This document shows, piece by piece, positions 43,356 to 52,153 of a stretch of DNA of 64,000 nt (within the stretch, counting starts at the first letter, position 1; every line of letters begins with the position of its first letter). The notes under the pieces were generated by a model. It worked only from the letters and a program-made list of their open reading frames with translations. It did not search any database and had not been told where the DNA came from. The position numbers and the translations under genes are program-made. The stretch spans positions 186,001 to 250,000 of the forward strand of contig NC_015321.1 in the NCBI RefSeq assembly GCF_000194605.1. Direction: 5' to 3'. The DNA is from Fluviicola taffensis DSM 16823. GTDB lineage: Bacteria > Bacteroidota > Bacteroidia > Flavobacteriales_D > Crocinitomicaceae.

Positions 43356-45246
43356 TGGTAAACGGGTTTTTATAAGTGGTGGAGCTGGTGTCATTGGTAC
43401 TGAAATGGTACAATTACTTCAGCAACAAGATGCAATTATCATGGTAGGTGATTTGAAACCTATTCCTGTTGATTTTCCTTCTACAATCACTTACCGTCAG
43501 GGAGATTTGAATTTCATTACACAACAGGAATTGGATCATTTCAATCCAGAATACTTCATTCATCTAGCAGCAACATTTGAGCGTTCAGCTGAAACCTATG
43601 AACACTGGGAAGAAAACTTCCATCACAATATTTTACTGAGCCATCATTTAATGACACTTATGCGAAATGTTCCGGGATTGAAAAGAGTCGTGAACGCATC
43701 TAGTTACTTAATCTACGACAAAGCTCATTATCAGTTCAATACTCCACAAGACAAAGCAGTAAAACTCAATGAATCAACAAGTATCAATCCGCGAAATCTA
43801 ACCGGATTGGCGAAATTGGCTCATGAAATAGAACTGGACTTTTTGGCTATTTTCAAATCTGATAAATTCACCAATATTTCAGCAAGAATTTACCGTGGAT
43901 ATGGTAAAAACTCACGAGACATCATTTCAAGATGGGTACGAGATCTACTGAACAATCAAAAAATTACCGTTTACAATCCAGAAGGGTTTTTCGATTACAT
44001 CTACGCACAGGATACAGCAAAAGGATTGTTAAAACTGGCTCTTTCTGATAAAACAGGAATTGTGAATTTAGGTACTGGAAGAGCTCGCCAAGTGGGAGAT
44101 TTAGTTCAAATTCTTCAATCTCATTTCCCTCAAATGGAAGCAGAATACGTGCGTAAACCAGACGAACTGATTGAAGCCTCAGAAGCAGATATTACCTTAT
44201 TAAAAAATTATATCAACTGGTCTCCAGAGCGTACTTTAGAAGATACTATTCCTGAAATCATTGCTTTTGAACAACAAAAAATGGTAGTTGAAGAATTAGT
44301 CTACGAGCACATTTTGGTTACGAGTGCTTCACGTAAGATCGGGCTGATTCAAGCAGTAAAAAAAGCTGCAAATAAAATTCATCCTTCGATTCAAGTTATT
44401 GCCGCAGATGCTTCTGACACTTGTTTGGCAAAATACTTCGCGGATGATTTTTGGAAAATTCCATTAATCAATCAAATTGATATTCAAGAATTCATTAAAG
44501 AGTGTAAAGCGCGAAAAATTCGTTTAATCATTCCTTCCCGCGACGGAGAACTTACCTTTTTCTCAGAAAACAAATCAATATTCAAAGAGGCTGGTATTCA
44601 CATAATGGTTTCTGAGAAAGATGCTATTCGAAAATGTATTGATAAATTAGCTTTCTATGATGAAAATGGAACGATTCAATCTCGAATTATCCCAACATTT
44701 GAAAAAATAGATTCATTGAATACAACTCAATTTGTTGTCAAAGAACGCTACGGAGCTGGTTCAGACTCAATTGGCATAAATCTGAATAAACAAGAATCAC
44801 TGGATCATTCGAAGCAATTGGAATTCCCCATCTATCAACCATTTATGCAAGGCACTGAGTTAAGTGTCGATGCCTACATCGATTTAAGTGGAAAAGTAAA
44901 AGGAATTGTTATGCGAAGACGCGAATTGATCGTAAATGGTGAGTCGCAAATTACAACAACAGTTCAGGATAACGATTTAGAAAAAGCATTTCTTGCTATT
45001 ATTAATTCTATGAAGCTTTCAGGACATGTTATTTTACAAGCTATTATTGATTCCAAAGGAGAAATTCATGTGATAGAATGCAATCCCAGATTCGGAGGAG
45101 CATCTACCTTATCCATTAAAGCTGGATTAGATAGTTTTTATTGGGCTTACCTAGAAAGCTCATCCATTTCTCTTGACAAATATCCATTTATTCCAGACAA
45201 AAAAACAGTTACACAAGTTCGATATCCTGCAGATCTGTATTTATGA
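43345..45246 (+). CDS. SDR-ATP-grasp fusion protein of the glycan cluster
   Basis: This 633-residue protein joins two domains. Residues 1-310 form an extended SDR (VFISGGAGVIGTEM, VVNASSYLIYD), and 320-633 form a PylC/CarB-like ATP-grasp unit (VVKERYGAGSDSIGI, IECNPRFGGASTLS with the metal ligands). In the SDR active site the tyrosine of Y-x3-K is threonine (T153, with K157 in NLTGLAK), so normal oxidoreductase chemistry is doubtful. The ATP-grasp half looks intact and should ligate a carboxylate to an amine or thiol. It overlaps pseH by 11 and the HAD gene by four bases. A role in attaching a group, perhaps an amino acid, to the nonulosonate is inference. Confidence 0.8.
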   Translation: MNFSGKRVFISGGAGVIGTEMVQLLQQQDAIIMVGDLKPIPVDFPSTITYRQGDLNFITQQELDHFNPEYFIHLAATFERSAETYEHWEENFHHNILLSHHLMTLMRNVPGLKRVVNASSYLIYDKAHYQFNTPQDKAVKLNESTSINPRNLTGLAKLAHEIELDFLAIFKSDKFTNISARIYRGYGKNSRDIISRWVRDLLNNQKITVYNPEGFFDYIYAQDTAKGLLKLALSDKTGIVNLGTGRARQVGDLVQILQSHFPQMEAEYVRKPDELIEASEADITLLKNYINWSPERTLEDTIPEIIAFEQQKMVVEELVYEHILVTSASRKIGLIQAVKKAANKIHPSIQVIAADASDTCLAKYFADDFWKIPLINQIDIQEFIKECKARKIRLIIPSRDGELTFFSENKSIFKEAGIHIMVSEKDAIRKCIDKLAFYDENGTIQSRIIPTFEKIDSLNTTQFVVKERYGAGSDSIGINLNKQESLDHSKQLEFPIYQPFMQGTELSVDAYIDLSGKVKGIVMRRRELIVNGESQITTTVQDNDLEKAFLAIINSMKLSGHVILQAIIDSKGEIHVIECNPRFGGASTLSIKAGLDSFYWAYLESSSISLDKYPFIPDKKTVTQVRYPADLYL

Positions 45247-45917
45247 TTATTGTAACAGACTTAGACGACACACTTTATCCAGAAATCGAATTTGTTTACA
45301 GCGGATTTCGGGCTGTTTGTTCTTATTTAAAACAAACATTTGACTTAGATCCAAAGATATCTTATGAGATTATGTTTCAGGAATTGAAAACAAATGGCAG
45401 AGGAAATGTATTCGATGCTGTGTTAAAAGAGCATCAACTCAACACTGCTTTCAATCGAAAAAAATGTCTATCTATTTATAGGTCACATCAGCCAAAACTG
45501 ACACTTTACCCAGAAGCAGAACGTTTTCTTAGTCGGTTTTCAAACTACAGAAAATACCTAGTAACAGATGGAAACACGCACGTTCAAAGAAATAAAATCC
45601 ATGCACTTGAATTAAAAAAGCACTTTGTAAAAACAATTCCAACCTATCAATACGGAATTCAATATTCCAAGCCATCTGCTTTTTGTTTTGAGAAAATTCT
45701 TGCTTGGGAAGGGAATAAAACTCCTAGTGAGTTGGTTTACATTGGTGATAATCCTAAAAAAGATTTTGTATCGCTCAATAAAATGGGCACAAAAACAATT
45801 CGTGTACTAACTGGTGAATTCCATTCAATGAAAGCAGAACCAGAGTTTGATGGGCAATATACAGTGAATACTTTGGATGAAATTACAGAAGAATTTATAA
45901 AAAAAATAGCATTATGA
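45243..45917 (+). CDS. HAD superfamily hydrolase
   Basis: The 224-residue protein has the HAD motif I VTDLDDTLYPE (nucleophile D6, general acid D8), motif II LVTDGNT, and motif IV IGDNPKKDFVSLNKMG, with a helical cap between. This is a subfamily I phosphatase-like protein close to pyrimidine 5'-nucleotidases. Its ATG overlaps the fusion gene stop by four bases and its stop overlaps pseI by four, so it clearly belongs to the pathway. It could remove a phosphate from a pathway intermediate, or stand in for a missing step. Confidence 0.88.
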   Translation: MIIVTDLDDTLYPEIEFVYSGFRAVCSYLKQTFDLDPKISYEIMFQELKTNGRGNVFDAVLKEHQLNTAFNRKKCLSIYRSHQPKLTLYPEAERFLSRFSNYRKYLVTDGNTHVQRNKIHALELKKHFVKTIPTYQYGIQYSKPSAFCFEKILAWEGNKTPSELVYIGDNPKKDFVSLNKMGTKTIRVLTGEFHSMKAEPEFDGQYTVNTLDEITEEFIKKIAL

Positions 45918-46951
45918 AGATTGGAAATTTTGAATTAGGTCCTGAAAACCCTTGCTTTATCATTGCTGAACTATCTGCTAATCATAACGGTAGTTTAGAA
46001 ACTGCTATTGAAACAATTCGGGCAGCGAAACGTGCAGGAGCAAATGCTATTAAATTTCAAACTTATACCGCTGATACCATTACATTAAATAGCAAAAAGG
46101 AAGATTTTTTGATTCAAGGTACTATCTGGGAAGGGAGATATCTCTATGATTTGTACCAAGAAGCATTTACTCCTTGGGAGTGGCATCAGCGATTATTTGA
46201 TGTGGCAAAAGAAGAAGGATTGATCTGTTTTTCTTCTCCTTTTGATCCTACTGCAGTTGATTTTTTAGAAGTATTAGAAGTTCCTGCTTATAAAATTGCA
46301 TCGTTTGAAATTACGGATATTCCATTGATCGAATATACGGCATCCAAAGGAAAACCAATTATCATTTCAACAGGAATTGCTACTTATGAAGATGTTAAAC
46401 TAGCGGTTGAAGCTTGCAAAAAAGCAGGAAATGAACAGATTATCTTATTAAAATGCACTTCTAGTTACCCAGCACCAATTGAAGAAGCAAATATGAACAT
46501 GATCCCTTATTTAGCAAAGGAGTTTAATGTGCTTTCAGGTTTATCCGATCATACAATGGGTTCAACGGTTGCATTGGTGTCAATTTGTTTGGGTGCAAAA
46601 GTCATTGAGAAACATTTTATTCTAGACCGGTCAATCGGCGGACCAGATGCAAGTTTTTCGATGAATGAAACAGAATTTACAGAAATGGTGAAATCTATTA
46701 GGGATGCAGAAAAAGCGATGGGTATTATTACTTTTGAATTGAGTGAAAAGCAATTGGTAAGCCGAGCACACAGCCGTTCGTTATACATCTCAAAAGATAT
46801 TAAACAAGGTGAAGTAGTTACTTCAGAGCATATTCGATCCGTACGCCCTGGATTTAGCCTTCATCCGAAATACTTACCTGAACTAATCGGAAAAAAAGCC
46901 ATGCATGATATGAATTTAGGTGACCGCATAAAAAAGGAGGATTTTGAATAA
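45914..46951 (+). CDS. pseI: Pseudaminic acid synthase PseI (NeuB family)
   Basis: PseI condenses 6-deoxy-AltdiNAc with phosphoenolpyruvate to give pseudaminic acid. The 345-residue protein starts GNFELGPENPCFIIAELSAN and has ANAIKFQTYTADT, KIASFEITDIPLI, ILLKCTSSYPAP, VIEKHFILDR and a C-terminal SAF (antifreeze-like) domain (about residues 285-345). NeuB and LegI are close relatives; pseB, pseC and pseF in the operon decide. It is the last gene of the operon, and its stop codon lies in the terminator stem. Confidence 0.93.
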   Translation: MKIGNFELGPENPCFIIAELSANHNGSLETAIETIRAAKRAGANAIKFQTYTADTITLNSKKEDFLIQGTIWEGRYLYDLYQEAFTPWEWHQRLFDVAKEEGLICFSSPFDPTAVDFLEVLEVPAYKIASFEITDIPLIEYTASKGKPIIISTGIATYEDVKLAVEACKKAGNEQIILLKCTSSYPAPIEEANMNMIPYLAKEFNVLSGLSDHTMGSTVALVSICLGAKVIEKHFILDRSIGGPDASFSMNETEFTEMVKSIRDAEKAMGIITFELSEKQLVSRAHSRSLYISKDIKQGEVVTSEHIRSVRPGFSLHPKYLPELIGKKAMHDMNLGDRIKKEDFE

Positions 46952-46963
46952 TCCTCCTTTTTT
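46930..46963. terminator. Strong terminator at the end of the glycan operon
   Basis: A 14-bp stem (46930-46943 with 46950-46963, core AGGAGGAT/ATCCTCCT) has a six-base loop that includes the first bases of the pseI stop codon. T and A tracts allow it to serve both pseI and the convergent YfhO gene. Confidence 0.9.
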
Positions 46964-46971
46964 ATATCCTT

Positions 46972-49900
46972 CTATTTCTTAGCAACTTCTATTTTCTTTC
47001 TTCTTTTCCAAGAATAATAAATTGAAAATCCGAACAATCCAATTAATAGAATGGAACCCATACGAGCATAGATGGTATAAGTACCGTATTTTGGTAAGTC
47101 ATATACAAATTCAATCTTATTATCCCCATCTTTCAATTCCAAACCTCTCAATAAATAATCTACTTTTAAAATATCAGTCTCTTTTCCATTCACAAAAGCT
47201 TTCCATCCAATTGGATAATAAATTTCAGAGAAAACTGCCAATTGATTGCCTTTTACAGTTGCCTGATAAGTCAATTTATTCGGAACAGAACTCGTTAATT
47301 TAATGGTACCTTCTGCCGAGAACTTCTTTTTAGACAATTTATTTGCAAAATCACTTAGCATTACTGCTTCACTAGAAGGTTTAAAAGAACTTACAACTTT
47401 CAACTGTACAAGCGATGTAAATGATTTCGCTGTATCAACTTCTAAGGTCATCAATGGAACAAGGTTTGTGTTTCCTCTCACATCCATTACAAACATCGCT
47501 TCTTGTCCTTCTGGAAGTCCGCTAGCCAATTGAACAGGAATTGTATCTTTTCTTCCTGGAACCAAGTATTGTAAACTTTCTCCACCATAAACCTCTGCTT
47601 GTTTCACTGCTGATTGATTGACTAAAAGAATTCCTGCTCCTTTATTCTCAATTTTGAACTTGTTTCCAAGTGCTCTAATCTCATCATTGGCAGTTGTCAA
47701 TACTTTTACGTCTTTCACCAACCAAGCATTCCCTAAAGCAGTTGGATTATAAATGGCAGTATCTAATCCAGATTGAGATGTTTGCAAGAAATACTTCACA
47801 TTCAACATATCGAGTACACGATTGTTTGTTTTTGAAATTTGAAATTCAATAAGGTTATTGATATTTCTCAATTTTGCACCATGGTATCCACCCAATGATT
47901 TATGGAAATACGAAGCTCTACTATCCGAAAAAGCACCAGAAAAATCAAGAACGCGGTAATTTGTAGCCATTTTCAACGCATGGAAACGATATGAATTGAT
48001 CACATTAGCTCTCGCCGCTCCATCATACCCCAGTTCTTCCGCTTTTTGTTTTCCTTTCGCTTCTCCATTAGAAACGACAGAAGCCAATGAAGGATTTTGA
48101 CGGATTTCTGAAGCCATGATTTCTTCGTCACCTTTGGTCGAATATACAGGATATGTCGTTAATTCAGATTCCTCCCAATACTTATAACCATTTCCTGAAA
48201 TGTTATCTACAGCACCTAAGTAATTATAAGCTACAGGAACAACATCCGCAAATGTCAATATAACTAATCCAGCTATTAAAATGCTATTTGCTGTTTTTTC
48301 ATTCTTGGAGAAAAGGAAAACAACGAATAAACCTCCAGCAAAAATTGCAAATAAGATAGAACGATTCATACTTGAATGAAAAATGACTTTTCGAGCCGTT
48401 TTTACATCTGCATATGATTTCATTTGACCATCAACTTGTGTAGCTACAAATTGTTGTACTTGTTGTGGGTTCGTTAAATCTAACTGATACTGCTGAGCTG
48501 CCATTTGCGGATCCATTTCCATCACCTGCTTGGTATAAACCTCCGTCAATCCAGCGTATTGTTTCGATTCAGCAGGATTCGAATATCCATCTCCTAAACC
48601 AGCTATTTTTACGACAATTAAAAATACTACAAATGATCCCAAAACAATCAAAAATTTTTGCCTCTGGGCGATAATTGCAGCTCTTTGCTTAATTAATTCA
48701 TTGAGGAACAAAACTCCCATTACAGGAATTGTTAATTCTGCAATTACTAAAATGATTGTTACGGCTCTAAACTTATTATATGCTGGAATATGATCAATGA
48801 AGAAGTTGGTTAATCCCATGAAATTCTTCCCCCATGACAACATAATTGCCAAAATAGTAACAGCGAAAAGCGCCCATTTAATTTTATCCTTCAAAAAGAA
48901 CAACCCTAAAAAGGCAAGCATACAAACAATTACGCCAATATAAACAGGACCAGATGTAATCGGCTGAGTTCCCCAATAGGAATATCCTTTTAAGGCATTA
49001 TTTATCTCATCTTGTGACAAATCACTGTTCTCGATTTTTTGAGCAAAGGGAGAATTAGCCAATTGTTCAGAAGCACCACCCTTTACATACGGAGAAAGTA
49101 AAGTGAATGTCTCTCCTACTCCATAAGACCACTGAGTAATATAATCACGATCTAATCCAGCTGATTGATTCTTAGCAGGTAAACCATTCGCTGAAATCGT
49201 TACATCATTACCTCCACGAATACTGTTTTTACCATAATCATTTGTCAAAAGAAGATTTCCGCTATTGATTACAAAAGAAAGAATGAAAATTCCAATAATT
49301 CCAAGAGAAGTAATACCAAATTTTTTCAGTTCCTTTTTCTGAATAGCCTCAATGAAGAAATAGATTCCAATGAACAATAAAACGAAAAAGAAGTAATACG
49401 TTACCTGAACGTGATTCATAGCCAATTCAAAGGACATGAAAATTCCGGAAAGGACAATTCCCCATATTCGATTCGTTCGAAAAGCATAAATAAATGCCCC
49501 GAGAATTGCTGGTAAAAATGCTGCTGCTGCTGATTTTGTCGCATGTCCTGCTTGTATGACAATCAACTCATAACTGGCAAAGCTAAAAGCAATTGCTCCT
49601 AATAATCCAACCCAAGGATTCAACTTCAAAAGTCTTGCAAACAATAAGAAAGACAGAAAATGCAAGAAAATCAAACCGTATGGGCCAGGAAAAACCTTGA
49701 AGCAATTGTCTAAAATTGTTTTAAACCAGTTACCTGGATAACGCATCGAAATTTGTTCTGTTGGCATTCCTCCAAACACAGAACTCGACCACATAGGCTC
49801 TTTTCCAGATTCATCACGATACATATCTGTTTCGTTACTCATCCCTCTCCATTCCTTAATATCGTGTTGCTTTACACCATATCCTTCAAGTTGGGGTTTG

Positions 49901-49983
49901 AAAAAAACGGCAAGAACGACTAGTCCTATTGCGATTATCGTTAAATACGTCCAGTTTTTTTGAAAAAATCCTTTAATGTCCAT
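46972..49983 (-). CDS. YfhO family membrane protein
   Basis: The 1003-residue protein has about a dozen hydrophobic segments in the first 560 residues and a large C-terminal extracytoplasmic domain (about 580-970), closed by a final segment and a lysine-rich tail. WKAFVNGKETDILKVDYLLRG near the end is a recurrent YfhO feature. YfhO proteins are thought to glycosylate lipoteichoic acid in Bacillus; in Bacteroidota the role is unknown, and a GT-C-type glycosyltransferase is plausible. It faces the glycan operon across a shared terminator. A TATTTTTG element lies 19 bases before the ATG. Confidence 0.88.
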   Translation of the reverse strand: MDIKGFFQKNWTYLTIIAIGLVVLAVFFKPQLEGYGVKQHDIKEWRGMSNETDMYRDESGKEPMWSSSVFGGMPTEQISMRYPGNWFKTILDNCFKVFPGPYGLIFLHFLSFLLFARLLKLNPWVGLLGAIAFSFASYELIVIQAGHATKSAAAAFLPAILGAFIYAFRTNRIWGIVLSGIFMSFELAMNHVQVTYYFFFVLLFIGIYFFIEAIQKKELKKFGITSLGIIGIFILSFVINSGNLLLTNDYGKNSIRGGNDVTISANGLPAKNQSAGLDRDYITQWSYGVGETFTLLSPYVKGGASEQLANSPFAQKIENSDLSQDEINNALKGYSYWGTQPITSGPVYIGVIVCMLAFLGLFFLKDKIKWALFAVTILAIMLSWGKNFMGLTNFFIDHIPAYNKFRAVTIILVIAELTIPVMGVLFLNELIKQRAAIIAQRQKFLIVLGSFVVFLIVVKIAGLGDGYSNPAESKQYAGLTEVYTKQVMEMDPQMAAQQYQLDLTNPQQVQQFVATQVDGQMKSYADVKTARKVIFHSSMNRSILFAIFAGGLFVVFLFSKNEKTANSILIAGLVILTFADVVPVAYNYLGAVDNISGNGYKYWEESELTTYPVYSTKGDEEIMASEIRQNPSLASVVSNGEAKGKQKAEELGYDGAARANVINSYRFHALKMATNYRVLDFSGAFSDSRASYFHKSLGGYHGAKLRNINNLIEFQISKTNNRVLDMLNVKYFLQTSQSGLDTAIYNPTALGNAWLVKDVKVLTTANDEIRALGNKFKIENKGAGILLVNQSAVKQAEVYGGESLQYLVPGRKDTIPVQLASGLPEGQEAMFVMDVRGNTNLVPLMTLEVDTAKSFTSLVQLKVVSSFKPSSEAVMLSDFANKLSKKKFSAEGTIKLTSSVPNKLTYQATVKGNQLAVFSEIYYPIGWKAFVNGKETDILKVDYLLRGLELKDGDNKIEFVYDLPKYGTYTIYARMGSILLIGLFGFSIYYSWKRRKKIEVAKK

Positions 49984-50002
49984 AAGTTGAAATTGTTCCA
50001 GC

Positions 50003-50010
50003 CAAAAATA
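50003..50010 (-). promoter_or_regulatory. Candidate -7 promoter element for the YfhO gene
   Basis: TATTTTTG on the minus strand matches TAnnTTTG, 19 bases before the ATG. A TTG lies 15 bases upstream of it. Confidence 0.5.
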
Positions 50011-50168
50011 AGAACTTTAATCTTCCAACGTTTATTTTACGTGAAATTATAAGCAATTTATCACTGAATGTTCTTGAATTTATTCTTCTCCTTCCGAAAA
50101 TCAAATTTTTCGTTCCTTTGAACTTTTTTGAGGTGAAAGTGTATCTCAAAATATAAACCCTTACAATC

Positions 50169-51140
50169 ATGAACATAAAAATTATTCTATTTATTCTAAT
50201 GGGTGTATTTTCATCCCATTCTTTTGCAGAAGAACGGATTAAATCCTACCCCAATTTTCAAATCTACAACACCGCCAAAAATACTTCACTGAAAAATGGA
50301 ACAGCAAACATTACATTTCATTTCGTTAGTGATAATTTTTACAATACTCCAAAAGGTTATCAAACAATTATCTATTATTCAATCAATGAAAAAACAGATA
50401 CCTTGTTTTTGGATTCGACCTTTACACAAACAATCCAAGTCAAAAGTGGAAAAACGAATTTTAAATTTTGGGCTGGCCCTGGTTACAACGAAGTAATTGC
50501 TGATAGCATTGATATTTCAAATCAAACAACCAATGACGCGCAAGTCAATTTTTATTCTGAAAACATGGTGATTGAAGTCGATAAGCCAGTCATTTACTTC
50601 CAAAGTCCTATTAAACTCGATTTTAAACTAGCGGTCACTCCAAAAACGGAATTTTCATTCACCTATCCAGCTTATAAAGACTTTTGGAAAGGAACTGTTT
50701 ATCCAACTGGTGAAATAGAGATTGAAAATCAAACATATCCGTATTTATTTTGGGATTCCAAACAGATATTCAGTCTAAAGAATCACTCAAACGGTTACCA
50801 CATTTCGAAACAAGAAGTGATTCCTTTCTTGGAAAAACAATTGTCAAACGCAGGCTTAACTTCAACAGAGAAAACGGATTTCATTACCTATTGGGGACCA
50901 AGAATGACTCAATACGAATCTGTTTTTATTCAATTTTACACCCAAGAAGATTGCGATCAGTTTGCAACTCTTCAGTGCGAGCCGAGACCAGAAGCAATCA
51001 ATCGGTTGTACATCGGTTTTTCGGAATGGAATGAAACACTTACTCCTTTTCTTCGTCCAACAGATCTGAATTCTTTTGATCGCTCTGGATTCAACCTCTT
51101 AGAATGGGGAGGTTTTGAACTAATAACACCTGAGTTATGA
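50169..51140 (+). CDS. Exported KPVIYLYP-type protein, paralogue 1 of 3
   Basis: The 323-residue protein has a signal peptide (MNIKIILFILMGVFSSHSFA) and an N-terminal beta-rich region, then KPVIYFQSPIKLDF (about residue 139), TFSYP-like strands, YPYLFWDSKQ, EKTDFITYWGPRM and the final LEWGGFEL. The same landmarks, in the same order, recur in the next two genes. From memory, uncharacterised proteins with KPVIYLYP ... YLFW ... EWGG motifs occur in Firmicutes and Bacteroidota, but I know no function. The stop overlaps the next gene by four bases. Secreted or periplasmic location is inferred. Confidence 0.8.
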   Translation: MNIKIILFILMGVFSSHSFAEERIKSYPNFQIYNTAKNTSLKNGTANITFHFVSDNFYNTPKGYQTIIYYSINEKTDTLFLDSTFTQTIQVKSGKTNFKFWAGPGYNEVIADSIDISNQTTNDAQVNFYSENMVIEVDKPVIYFQSPIKLDFKLAVTPKTEFSFTYPAYKDFWKGTVYPTGEIEIENQTYPYLFWDSKQIFSLKNHSNGYHISKQEVIPFLEKQLSNAGLTSTEKTDFITYWGPRMTQYESVFIQFYTQEDCDQFATLQCEPRPEAINRLYIGFSEWNETLTPFLRPTDLNSFDRSGFNLLEWGGFELITPEL

Positions 51141-52150
51141 TACGACATTTTATTATTCTATCCTATTTATTGATTCCTGTTTTCGGATTTTCTAAATCAA
51201 AAGAATCACTTCCTTCAGTTTGGATCATCAAAGACAGTATTTCGAAATCTATTCACAAAGACAGTGTTAAACTAGTTTTTACTGTTCACGATTACGACAA
51301 TCAGTTGATGCTCGACCAACATCCTGCTATCATTCAAATGAAAACAGTTTTTGAAACGAAGCGCTTTACTGTTTCCGCTAAAAAAAAGATGTTTCAATTT
51401 ACCGTTTCGAAAAATGCACATCGCTTTCAATTCTTTATTAATTCCAATTTTGAAGAACTTTTATTTAATCACGAACTAACTGGAGGACATTATTACGAAG
51501 TTGGTCTTAACTTCCAAGGAATGTATCAAGGAAGATCTCTTTCCCCTCATATTCCTCCCACTATCATTAGAAATCACATGGTTGAAAAACCAGTTATTTA
51601 CTTGTATAGTGAATCGGAACAAAACTTTAATCTAAAAATTAAAACAGATGCGAACATACAATTTACGTATCCTTTTACTGAAAACGAGTGGAAAGGCACA
51701 AGTTCTTCAAATGGAACAATTCAAGTAAACGGATTAAATTATCCTTATCTGTTTTGGGATGCAGCTCTTCCTGCCGAAAATCTGAAATTAGATTGGTTGA
51801 ATGCCGACCAAACTCCAGGAAAAGAAATTGTTACATATCTTGACAGAAGGCTGGATAATTTAGGTTTCAATGCCAAAGAAAAAACAGATTTCATTACTTA
51901 TTGGGCACCAAGGATCGAAAAAATGAAATACGTGCAACTCATTTGGCTTCAAGATGAGGCCATTAATTCAATCGCGTCATTGGAGGTTTCTCCAAATTTT
52001 CAGCAAAATAGAATTTACTTAATCTTCAAGGAAACAGATCAAATATTCAAACAGCCCCTGAATTTAAAAGTGAAATCACTCAAACCAATGAATCGAACTG
52101 GAAATTACCTCGTAGAATGGGGCGGAATTCAAATTCAATCAAACTTATAA
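51137..52150 (+). CDS. Exported KPVIYLYP-type protein, paralogue 2 of 3
   Basis: The 337-residue protein has a signal peptide (about residues 1-20) and the shared landmarks EKPVIYLYSESEQNF, ENEWKGTSSSNGTIQV, NYPYLFWDA, KEKTDFITYWAPRIEK and a closing LVEWGGIQIQ. It lacks a clear cysteine lipobox. It overlaps paralogue 1 by four bases and precedes paralogue 3 by three bases, so the three form an operon that arose by tandem duplication. Function unknown. Confidence 0.8.
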   Translation: MIRHFIILSYLLIPVFGFSKSKESLPSVWIIKDSISKSIHKDSVKLVFTVHDYDNQLMLDQHPAIIQMKTVFETKRFTVSAKKKMFQFTVSKNAHRFQFFINSNFEELLFNHELTGGHYYEVGLNFQGMYQGRSLSPHIPPTIIRNHMVEKPVIYLYSESEQNFNLKIKTDANIQFTYPFTENEWKGTSSSNGTIQVNGLNYPYLFWDAALPAENLKLDWLNADQTPGKEIVTYLDRRLDNLGFNAKEKTDFITYWAPRIEKMKYVQLIWLQDEAINSIASLEVSPNFQQNRIYLIFKETDQIFKQPLNLKVKSLKPMNRTGNYLVEWGGIQIQSNL

Positions 52151-52153
52151 GTT

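Noticed and set aside
45243-45917. HAD protein as an outright PseG.
   Set aside because: PseG has a GT-B-like fold with no DxDxT motif; the HAD protein could substitute but is not PseG.
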